In this document: piece by piece, positions 54,332-62,446 of the stretch
How positions within the stretch are numbered: the first letter of the stretch is position 1
Layout of the letters: each line of letters begins with the position of its first letter
Assembly: GCF_001238275.1 (NCBI RefSeq)
Contig: NZ_LGTB01000023.1
Span: 62,001 to 126,000, forward strand
Direction of reading: 5' to 3'
DNA: 64,000 bases
Source: Bradyrhizobium viridifuturi
GTDB lineage: Bacteria; Pseudomonadota; Alphaproteobacteria; Rhizobiales; Xanthobacteraceae
Made by a program: the position numbers and the translations under genes
The notes under the pieces: generated by a model
Seen by the model: the letters and a program-made list of their open reading frames with translations, nothing else
Told to the model about the DNA's origin: nothing
The model's database searches: none

Positions 54332-55419
54332 ATGAGGTTTCTGGCGCTGTGGCTGATCCTGCTCGCCGCGCCGGGGCTCGCACGCGCCGATGACACTGCG
54401 TTCAAGGTCGGCGTCACGACGCGTGATTTGATTCCGCCCGAGCCTTACGATTGGCGCGGCGCCAAGCTGCACGCGCTCCGCGTCACGATCTGGTACCCGG
54501 CCGCAGCCGATGCGCGCGAGCAGCCGCAATGGACCGGGCCGCGCATCGTCCCATTCGTCAGCACCGGCAGCGCCGCGCCCGATGCGGCGCCGGCGGCGGG
54601 GCCCGCCGCGGGCTGATCCTGCTGTCCCACGGTTTTGGCGGCTCCGCATCCACTCTCGCCTGGTTCGGCGCAGGGCTTGCGGCGCACGGATTCATCGCCG
54701 TTGCGCTCAACCACCCCGGCAACAACGGATCCGAACCTACGACGGTCGAGGGTTACACGTTGACGTGGTTGCGCGCCGTCGATCTCAGCGCGGTGATTGA
54801 CGCCATGCGTGCCGACAGCACCTTCGGCGACCAGATCGATCCGGCGCGGATCGGCGCCGCCGGTCATTCATACGGCGGCTACACCGCGATCGCCATCGCC
54901 GGCGGCATCACCGATCCGGAGCGCACTCCGGCATTCTGCCGCTCGCCCGCCGCCGACGCGCTGTGCACGTCGCAGTCGGGCGCGACAGAGTTGCGCCAGA
55001 AGAGCCTGTCGCGCCTGACGACCGACCCCGATTTCCGCCAGCGCTACGGTCTTGCTGGCAGATCCTATCGTGACGAGCGCGTTCGCGCCGTGTTCGCAAT
55101 GGCGCCGGGCCCCGTGCCGTCCTTCACGCCGGAGAGCCTCGGCGCCATATCGATCCCGCTCGCGATCGTCGCGGGAAGCGCCGACGAGGTCACACCGCCG
55201 GCCTCGGGTGCCGAGGCGCTCGGCAAGGCGGTGCCCCATGCCACGCTCAAGCTGTTGCCAGGCGCAGGCCACTTTGTCTTCTTCGGGACCTGTACCCTGG
55301 CAGGGCGCCTGGTGATCGGCCGGGCCGTATGCCGCGATCCCGACGGCACCGATCGGGATGAAGTTCATGCAGAGACCTTGAGACTTGCGCTCGATTTCTT
55401 CACCGCAAACCTGCGGTGA
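54332..55419 (+). CDS. Exported alpha/beta hydrolase, dienelactone-hydrolase-like (one frame break)
   Basis: The signal peptide MRFLALWLILLAAPGLARA-DD is followed by RVTIWYPAAA. The frame breaks near 54606 where GCCCGC lacks a C; restoring it joins GPA to RGLILLSHGFGGSA. The oxyanion HGFGG, the nucleophile Ser in AAGHSYGGYTAI, Asp near AGSADEVTPP and His near GAGHFVFFG complete the site. The joined protein has 362 residues. Proteins of this sort are predicted PAF-acetylhydrolase or poly-ester-type hydrolases; the substrate is unknown. Location periplasmic. Confidence 0.85.
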
Positions 55420-55629
55420 GTGGGATCACGCGCCATGACGATGCGGATCGTCGTGTCGCAACATCCGGACACATTCGGCTCGCGTCTGGTCTGCGACCGG
55501 CGCCGTCACTCCGCGCCAATCAAGCGCCAACCCAGGCCGCCGGGCAGGACAATCGTTCCGATACGCGGAACCCGAAGCGCTCGTTCTGATTGTTACCCAG
55601 TACCGGTCACATCGGAAGGAGATGTCGCC

Positions 55630-57083
55630 ATGACTGATCTGGGTTTGATGACGCGCAAGTCGGTCGCCACCATCATCGCGGAGGCGGGCGAGCACACGCT
55701 CGGCAAGACGCTCGGGGCGCTGAGCATCACGGCACTCGGGATCGGCTGCATCATCGGTGCGGGCATCTTCGTTCTGACCGGCACCGCGGCGGCGCATTAT
55801 GCCGGCCCTGCCATCATGCTGTCCTTCGTCGTCGGCGGCATCGCCTGCGCCTTTGTCGGCCTTTGCTACGCCGAGCTCGCGGCGCTGCTGCCGGTCTCCG
55901 GCAGCACCTATACCTACACCTACGCGACCCTCGGCGAGCTGTTCGCCTGGATCATCGGCTGGGACCTGATCCTCGAATACGCGATGGGCGCCTCCACCGT
56001 CGCGGTCGGCTGGTCCGGCTACATCGCCTCGCTGCTGCGCAATTTCGGCATCAACATTCCCGCGCAATATGCCGCGGCGCCGTGGACCGAGGCCAAGCTG
56101 GCCGATGGCTCGACGGTCGCCGGCATCGTCAATCTGCCGGCGGCGTTCATCGTACTGCTGCTGACCGCGATGCTGATCGGTGGAACCAAGGAGTCGGCCC
56201 GGCTCAACAACATCATGGTCGGCATCAAGCTCGCCGTTGTGCTCGCCTTCATCCTGTTCGGCGCCGGATACGTGACGCCGGCGAACTGGCATCCCTTCAT
56301 CCCCGATAACACCGGCACCTTCGGTCAGTTCGGCTGGACCGGCGTGATGCGCGGCGCCTCCGTCGTGTTCTTCGCCTTCATCGGCTTCGACGCGGTGTCG
56401 ACCGCGGCGCAGGAAGCCAAGCATCCGCAGACCGACATGCCGATCGGTATTCTCGGCTCGCTGCTGATCTGCACGATCCTGTATGTCGCGGTCGCCGGCG
56501 TGCTCACCGGCCTCGTGCCCTACACCGAGCTCGCGTCGCCGATCCGATCGCCAAGGGCGTCGATGTCATCGGACAGACCTGGTTCTCGGTGCTGATCAAG
56601 ATCGGCGCGCTGTCCGGCCTCACCACGGTGATCCTGGTGCTGCTGTATGGCCAGAGCCGGATCTTCTTCCAGATCGCCAAGGACGGCCTGCTGCCAAGGC
56701 TGTTCTCCGACGTGCATCCCTCGCTCGGGACGCCCTGGAAGAGCCAGCTCATGATCGGCATCGTGGTCGCCATTGTCGCCGCGCTGACCCCGATCGATAT
56801 CCTCGGCGAGATGGTCTCTATCGGCACGCTGTTCGCTTTCGTGCTGGTCTGCGGCGCGGTGATCTATCTGCGCAAGAGCGATGCGGAGATCGCGCGCCCG
56901 TTCCGCACGCCCGGCGTCCCTGTCGTCCCGGTGCTCGGCATCGCCTTCTCGCTGATGCTGATGGTGTTCCTGCCGCTGGAGACCTGGCTGCGGCTCGTCG
57001 TGTGGCTGGTGATCGGCCTCGGGCTCTATTTCGCCTATGGCCGCCGTCACTCGGTGCTGCTCAACGGAACGAGATCTTCCTGA
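55630..57083 (+). CDS. Amino acid permease, APC/CAT family (one frame break)
   Basis: The start ATG 55630 follows GGAAGGAGA. About 12 membrane helices; typical first ones are ALGIGCIIGAGIFVLTGTAA (consensus GIGAIIGTGIF) and SFVVGGIACAFVGLCYAELAAL. The frame breaks at about 56540 where GCCCGA lacks a C; restoring it gives YTELASPDPIAKGVD and a stop at 57083, 484 residues in all. Probably a cationic or broad amino-acid importer. It follows the hydrolase by about 210 bases; no catabolic partner is adjacent. Confidence 0.88.
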
Positions 57084-57696
57084 CAGCGCAACGCCGCCCG
57101 CTTGAAATACTTGCGAGCGGCGCTGTCTCTAGCCCCAGGAGGGTCGTGGCAAAATCCTGATGAGGATTGGTCTGCGTAAAGCCGCAGAGGTTTCATACCT
57201 CTGAAGGGGTAGTTTGCCGCTGTAATATCGCGCGTTGCCGGAGCGCGGGCTGCTCGCTGCGGCCGTTCGTTCCGGCGCCGGGGGAATTAGGGCACCCTTG
57301 CTGACATGCATATGTGAATGCGGCCGCGCCCATCCGGGCTCAGACTGCGGGCATGTTCAGACCGGATCACATGGACAGTTTGGACTACGGCTTCCTCGGG
57401 TTTGCCGGGGCGTCATTCATCGCCCTCATCGTCAGCGTCGCCTGGCTGCTGGTCGCGTGACGCTTTGACCTCATTTGTGAATGACTTGGCCTCAGCCTGT
57501 GCCCCCCCTGCTGGGGCCTTTTCTTTGGGCAAGTTCAAAATCAGGTCCGTTTTCCGGCGAATGGCCTGAGCCATGGGCTTGTGCACAGACGCCGCGCGCT
57601 GTCGGCAGTGCGCCATCTCGCGCGCCTTGGAACCTTGCGCTATGCTGGCTGTTCCACTCTCAAACAGTTTGATGTCTCAAATTGAGGGAGCCGCCC
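57084..57696. other. Long intergenic region with hairpins and one tiny frame
   Basis: About 610 bases with no confident gene. It contains a perfect 7-base hairpin CAGAGGT/ACCTCTG at 57185-57203, a weak C-run/G-run hairpin with T-rich end near 57501-57523 (possible terminator), and a possible 35-codon membrane protein (listed separately). An antisense 53-68-codon frame at 57413-57616 overlaps it and is not supported. Confidence 0.5.
57353..57460 (+). CDS. Candidate 35-residue single-span membrane protein
   Basis: Starting at ATG 57353 the frame encodes 35 residues. A polar head (MFRPDHMDSLDYG) is followed by one hydrophobic stretch, FLGFAGASFIALIVSVAWLL, then VA and a stop. The size and form fit small membrane proteins. 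A start at the inner ATG (MDSLDYG) is equally possible. The ribosome-binding site is poor and no homologue is known to me, so this is only a candidate. Confidence 0.3.
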   Translation: MFRPDHMDSLDYGFLGFAGASFIALIVSVAWLLVA

Positions 57697-57885
57697 ATGA
57701 CAGGTCCCACCGAGCAAGAGATTCGGACCCGCGCCTATGAGCTGTGGAAGGACGCCGGCGAGCCGCCAGGCCAGATGGATCAGCTCTGGTACAAGGCCGA
57801 ACGGGAACTGCTGGAGCGCAAGGCCGCCAACGGCGAAACGCCCTGCGGAATGAACGGCCATCACAAGCCATCCACCTATCAATAG
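57697..57885 (+). CDS. DUF2934 domain protein
   Basis: 62 residues. The DUF2934 consensus is clear: IRTRAYELWKDAGEPPGQMDQLWYKAERELLE. ATG 57697 follows GAGGGAG. Family function is unknown; such small proteins are common and often multi-copy in rhizobia. It is followed by a cupin gene about 75 bases on. Confidence 0.82.
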   Translation: MTGPTEQEIRTRAYELWKDAGEPPGQMDQLWYKAERELLERKAANGETPCGMNGHHKPSTYQ

Positions 57886-57960
57886 GAGCGCGCCGGCAAA
57901 GCGGCGAAGCATCGCAGAGATGATTGCGCTAGTGTGCCTCGACCGAACCCTGAGGCACCA

Positions 57961-58314
57961 ATGAGCGATGCGATTGATCTCGACGAAAAATTATCGACCT
58001 TCTCCGATCACTGGTCGCCGCGCACCGTCGCGCAGTTCAACGCGTGCGACGTCATGGTGGTGAAGGTGCAGGGCGAGTTCGTCTGGCACAAGCACGACGA
58101 CACGGACGATTTCTTCCTAGTGCTGAAAGGCGTGCTCGACATCGAGCTGCGCGACCGCACCGTCACGCTGAGGCAAGGCCAGATGTACATCGTGCCGAAG
58201 GGCGTCGAGCATCGCCCCGTCGCGCGGGAGGAGGTGCATCTGCTGCTGATCGAGCCGACCGGGACGCCGAATACGGGGGATGTGGCGACGGCAGCGGCGC
58301 GGAAGGTGGTGTGA
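57961..58314 (+). CDS. Cupin-domain protein
   Basis: 117 residues forming one cupin beta-barrel. Metal ligands: FVWHKHDDTDDFFLVLKG (motif 1, HxHx(n)E-like) and VPKGVEHRPVA (motif 2 His). Small cupins of this class serve as isomerases, dioxygenases or sensors; no specific role can be given. ATG 57961 starts the homologous part. It is convergent with the alpha/beta hydrolase, with a hairpin between. Confidence 0.8.
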   Translation: MSDAIDLDEKLSTFSDHWSPRTVAQFNACDVMVVKVQGEFVWHKHDDTDDFFLVLKGVLDIELRDRTVTLRQGQMYIVPKGVEHRPVAREEVHLLLIEPTGTPNTGDVATAAARKVV

Positions 58315-58330
58315 GACCTTCGGTTCGCAG

Positions 58331-58354
58331 GGGCGACAGCGGAGCGTGTCGCCC
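58331..58354. terminator. Hairpin between convergent cupin and hydrolase genes
   Basis: GGGCGACA and TGTCGCCC form a perfect 8-base stem with an 8-base loop, ending one base before the hydrolase stop. There is no strong T-run, so it is a possible bidirectional terminator only. Confidence 0.45.
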
Positions 58355-59280
58355 TTACCCCTCCGCCTCGAGCCATTCCGCGGCGCCGCGCCACAGCGCG
58401 TCGCGGTGTTCGCTGCGGAAGAAGCCGAAATGGCCGATCTTCGGCACGCCGGCGTCTGCGGGACTGATCACGATGACGTCGGGCGTGATCGACGTGAACG
58501 CCGAGCAGAGCAGTTCGACCGCCGGGCGCGTCGCCCAGGTGTCGTCGGTGATGGTGAGCGCGCGGAGCTTGCCCTTGAACTTCGGAAAATTTTCGCGCGC
58601 GGCAAGTGCTGGATCGTCGAGCAGGTAGCGCTCGCGCATCACCCAGCTTCGCCATTGCTCGAACACGCCGCCCGGCAGGTCCATGCCGAGGCCGGCCCAG
58701 GCGGGCACATAGCCGAGCGTCCGCGCCAGCGGCAGCCCGATGCCGTTCATGAAGGCGACGACGCGGTAGCGCTCGGGCGAGGCCATCAGCTTCCAATGCG
58801 CGGCCTGCGAGGCGATTAGCAGCGCGCGCGGAATTTCAGCGTTGTTGGCAAGAAGCCCGAGCGCCTGGCCGCCGAAGGAGTGGCCCACATAGGCAAACGG
58901 CAGGTCGCGATAGCGCTCTCGCATCCAGCGTACGGCGGCGGTGGCGTCGAGCGCGGCCCAGTCCGCCATCGTTGCCTTGAAGCCGGCCAGCGACTTCTGC
59001 TTGTTCAGGCCGGTCGCCGCCATCGGCCTGGAATCCCCGGTGCCGCGGTAGTCGTAGGTCAGGACCGCCGCGCCGCGGCGGGCGAGGTAGCCGGCAAAGC
59101 ACGATAGACCTTGCGCGGCACCGCGGTCGCCGAGTTGATCAGGACGGCGTGGCGCTTCCTGCCGCGGGGCAGGAACAGCGTCGCGGCGAGCGGATAGCCG
59201 TCCGCGGCCGGCACGACGATGTCGTCGCTAAAAACGTCGTCCAGCGCGGCGGCGGCCACGGCGATTTCCCCGGCATTCAT
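58355..59280 (-). CDS. Serine-hydrolase-type alpha/beta hydrolase (one frame break)
   Basis: ATG 59280 starts the homologous region; the frame breaks near 59100, where a GCC codon lacks a base; restoring it gives KVYRAFAGYLARRGAAVLTYDYRGTGDSRP and 308 residues. The catalytic Ser lies in YVGHSFGGQALG. The later Asp and His of the triad are probably in the C-terminal part (GHFGFFRSEH). It is similar to serine aminopeptidase S33/lysophospholipase-type cytosolic hydrolases; substrate unknown. It diverges from the DAHP synthase gene. Confidence 0.82.
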
Positions 59281-59283
59281 GCT

Positions 59284-59432
59284 ATGCTCTACCAAATGCG
59301 AATTCGGATTTGCTTGCAAGAGCTTGACGGAATTGCAGGAATCCTTCTAGCGGGAGACCGGCGCCCTGTGTATAAGCCGGGCTTTCCGTAGGCCCGCGAT
59401 TAAGTCGCGGTTTTTGCTCAGGAGTTGACCTC
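59284..59432 (+). promoter_or_regulatory. Leader of the DAHP synthase gene with terminator/antiterminator-like hairpins
   Basis: CCGCGA and TCGCGG (59394-59410) form a 6-base stem followed by TTTTT, 18 bases before ATG 59433, with AGGAG between. An alternative stem CGGGC/GCCCG at 59378-59396 shares bases with it, so the two exclude each other. A 35-codon frame from 59284 ends with VYKPGFP and a TAG at 59389 within the alternative stem. This resembles amino-acid attenuation but the leader frame would start almost at the divergent gene, so it is a weak call. Confidence 0.4.
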
Positions 59433-60819
59433 ATGTCCGAGCGGTGGACACCCGATAGCTGGCGCGCCAAGAAGGTGCTGCAGGTGCCCGATTATCCCGA
59501 TGCCAAGGCATTGGCCGATGTCGAGGCCCAGCTGGCGACCTTTCCGCCGCTGGTGTTCGCGGGCGAGGCACGCAGCCTGAAGAAGGCGCTGGGGCGGGTG
59601 GCCGCGGGTGAGGCCTTCCTGCTGCAGGGCGGCGACTGCGCCGAGAGCTTTGCCGAGCACGGCGCCAACAACATCCGCGACTTCTTCCGCGTACTACTGC
59701 AGATGGCCGTGGTCATGACCTATGCCGCGCGCTGCCGGTGGTGAAGGTCGGCCGCATCGCCGGGCAATTCGCAAAACCGCGCTCGTCGCCGACCGAGAAG
59801 CAGGGCGACGTCGAGCTGCCGAGCTATCGCGGCGACATCGTCAACGACATCGCCTTCACCGCGGAAGCCCGCACCCCGGATCCGCAGCGCCAGCTGATGG
59901 CCTATCGCCAATCCGCGGCGACGCTGAACCTGCTGCGTGCGTTCGCGACCGGCGGCTTCGCCAATCTCGGCAGCGTGCATCAATGGATGCTCGGCTTCCT
60001 GAAGGATTCGCCGCAGTCCCGCCGCTACAAGGAACTGGCCGACCGCATCTCGGACGCGCTGAACTTCATGCGCGCCTGCGGCCTCGATCTCGAGAGCCAT
60101 CCCGAGCTGCGCGCCACCGATTTCTATACCAGCCACGAGGCGCTGCTGCTCGGCTACGAGCAGGCCATGACGCGGGTCGATTCGACTACCGGCGACTGGT
60201 ATGCGACCTCGGGCCACATGATCTGGATCGGCGACCGCACCCGTCAGCTCGACCACGGCCATGTCGAGTATTTCCGCGGCATCAAGAACCCGATCGGCCT
60301 GAAATGCGGCCCGTCGCTGAAGCCGGACGAGCTTTTGAAGCTGATCGACGTCCTCAATCCCGACAACGAGCCGGGACGGCTGACGCTGATCAACCGGTTC
60401 GGCGCCGACAAGGTCGGCGATCACCTGCCGGGCCTGATCCGCGCCGTGCAGCGCGAGGGCCGTGTTGTGGTCTGGTCGTGCGATCCGATGCACGGCAACA
60501 CCATCACCTCGACCTCAGGCTACAAGACGCGGCCGTTCGACCGCGTGCTGGCGGAGGTGAAGTCGTTCTTCGCAATCCATGCCGCCGAGGGCACCCATGC
60601 CGGTGGAGTGCATCTGGAGATGACCGGACAGGACGTCACCGAATGCATCGGCGCGCGCGCGCCATCACCGATGAGGACCTCAATGACCGCTATCACACGG
60701 TTTGCGATCCCCGTCTCAACGCCGAACAATCGATCGACATGGCCTTCCTGATCGCCGAGCTCTTGAAGCAGGAGCGCGCCGGCAAGGTCAAACCGATGCC
60801 GGCCGCTGCGGGATTGTGA
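59433..60819 (+). CDS. Class II (plant-type) DAHP synthase (two frame breaks)
   Basis: ATG 59433 has AGGAG upstream. It joins phosphoenolpyruvate and erythrose-4-phosphate in the first shikimate step. Marks: GEAFLLQGGDCAESF (metal-ligand Cys69), VKVGRIAGQFAKPRS, THAGGVHLEMTGQDVTEC. Breaks at about 59728 (GCGGCG lacks G) and 60652 (GGCGGC lacks G); restoring both gives 462 residues, the usual class II length. The frame continues through RHRMH-free conserved text, so the gene is intact in life. The leader may hold an attenuator. Confidence 0.93.
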
Positions 60820-60860
60820 TCTGGGGCAGTGACGTGGTGCAGTGATTTGGGGGCAGTGAC

Positions 60861-61214
60861 TTGCTGAGGTTCTGGCGAGCCACCATCAACTCGCGCAACG
60901 GGCTGGCATTCGCCATCCGCTCGGAGCAGGCGATCCGCGAGGAGGTCGCGGCGCTGGTGCTGTCGGTGCCGCTGGCCTGGCTGGTCGGCGCCACCGTGAT
61001 GCGCCGGGTCGAGCTGGTCGCGACCGTGGTGCTGGTGCTCGTCATCGAGCTGCTCAATACCGCGATCGAGAAGCTTGCCGACCGCCTGACCATGGATCAC
61101 GACCCGCAGATCGGGCGGGTCAAGGACATGGGCTCCGCCGCCGTTGGCGTCGCGCTTGTGATGGCCGGGCTGTTCTGGCTGTTCGCTCTCGCCGAGCGCA
61201 TGGGTGCTTTCTAA
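60861..61214 (+). CDS. dgkA: Diacylglycerol kinase, DgkA family
   Basis: 117 residues with three membrane helices. Family marks: ATINSRNGLAFAIRSEQAIREE and VIELLNTAIEKLADRLTMDHDPQIGRVKDMGSAAV (catalytic Glu and metal contact). It phosphorylates diacylglycerol in the inner membrane. The start is TTG 60861; the upstream frame includes no better codon. It follows the DAHP synthase gene by 41 bases and precedes the DAO gene by 2. Confidence 0.9.
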   Translation: MLRFWRATINSRNGLAFAIRSEQAIREEVAALVLSVPLAWLVGATVMRRVELVATVVLVLVIELLNTAIEKLADRLTMDHDPQIGRVKDMGSAAVGVALVMAGLFWLFALAERMGAF

Positions 61215-61216
61215 CT

Positions 61217-62362
61217 GTGACCGTCGGTAAGCCGATCAAGCTTGCGGTGATCGGACGAGGTCTGATCGGGTCGGCGGCCGCGCGGCATCTGAGCAAGATG
61301 GGCCACGAGGTCGCACTGATCGGGCCGGGTGAGCCGGCCGATTTTTCGCGCCATGACGGCGTGTTCGGCAGCCACTATGACGAAGGCCGCATCACGCGGA
61401 CCTACGATCCGCAAGCGTTCTGGCGGCAGATGAACCGCGCCGCGATCGCGCGCTACGGCGAGATTACTGCGGAAAGCGGTGTCGATTTCTACCGGGAAGC
61501 CGGCGCGCTTCACGTCGGCAACAGCGAAACCACCGATGTCGCTTCGGTTGGCCAAGTCTGTGCCGACGAGGCGATCTCCTGTGAATCCTATCAGGACACG
61601 GCGCTCGCCGAGCGGTTTCCGTTTCTGAAATCAACCGCGGGCATGCTGGGCTATTTCGAGCCGCGCAATGCCGGCTACATCAGCCCGCGGCGCCTGGTGC
61701 GGGCGCAGACGATCGCGGCGGAGCGCGCGGGCGCTCGGATCATCGACGAAGCTGCGCTCGGGATGTCGGAAACCGCTTCCGGTGTGACGATCCGGACGCG
61801 ATCGGGCAACCTCGAAGCCGAGCGTGTGCTGGTTGCCGCCGGCGGGCATACCCAATCGCTGCTCGGCCGATCGCTGGGTGTTACGGTCTATGCGCGTACC
61901 GCGGCGCTGTTCCGGCTCGATCGGGCAGAGGTCGAACGCCTGGCCGGCATGCCGTCGATGCGCTGTCTCGGGCCGAAGGGCGACAACCCCTATATCCTGC
62001 CGCCGATCCCGTATCCGGACGGCCAGACCTGGTTGAAGCTCGGCGGCGATCCGGTCGATCGTCCGCTCGGCAGCGAAGCTGACATCAAGGACTGGTTCCG
62101 GTCGGGCGGATCAGTCGACGTCGCTGATCGCCTGCAAGCGCAGATCCTCGATCGCATCCGCGGCCTCAAGTTCGAAGAGCGCCGCGTCGTGCCCTGCATG
62201 ACCAGCTTTGGCGATAGCGGCTTGCCTCTTATCGGGCCGCTGTCCGAGCGGGTCACCGTCGCATTTTGCTGCTACGGCAAGAGCGCAAAATGTTCGGACG
62301 AATTGGGCCGGATGGGTGCTTTGGCGCTGCTCGGCGAGGTGAGGGCGGAGCTTGCACCCTGA
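61217..62362 (+). CDS. FAD-dependent oxidoreductase, DAO/sarcosine-oxidase-like
   Basis: 381 residues. FAD motif KLAVIGRGLIGSAAARHLSKMG, then the DAO fold with SHYDEGRITRTYD and a C-terminal FCCYGKSAKCSDELGRMG that matches the monomeric sarcosine oxidase region, including Cys candidates for covalent FAD. It oxidises secondary or N-methyl amino acids. GTG 61217 lies 2 bases after the dgkA stop, so it is translationally linked. Substrate unresolved. Confidence 0.82.
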   Translation: MTVGKPIKLAVIGRGLIGSAAARHLSKMGHEVALIGPGEPADFSRHDGVFGSHYDEGRITRTYDPQAFWRQMNRAAIARYGEITAESGVDFYREAGALHVGNSETTDVASVGQVCADEAISCESYQDTALAERFPFLKSTAGMLGYFEPRNAGYISPRRLVRAQTIAAERAGARIIDEAALGMSETASGVTIRTRSGNLEAERVLVAAGGHTQSLLGRSLGVTVYARTAALFRLDRAEVERLAGMPSMRCLGPKGDNPYILPPIPYPDGQTWLKLGGDPVDRPLGSEADIKDWFRSGGSVDVADRLQAQILDRIRGLKFEERRVVPCMTSFGDSGLPLIGPLSERVTVAFCCYGKSAKCSDELGRMGALALLGEVRAELAP

Positions 62363-62446
62363 CCAGGGATCCCAGTGCGATTTCTGCAATCGCACCATGA
62401 CCGGACGGCCATTGAAGTTTGCCCTTGTGCGGGACAACATAAAGCT

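Noticed and set aside
57413..57616. A minus-strand frame of 53-68 codons (MAQAIRRK start) in the 57 kb gap
   Set aside because: No supporting context or homology, overlaps the candidate small membrane protein; kept out as unsupported.
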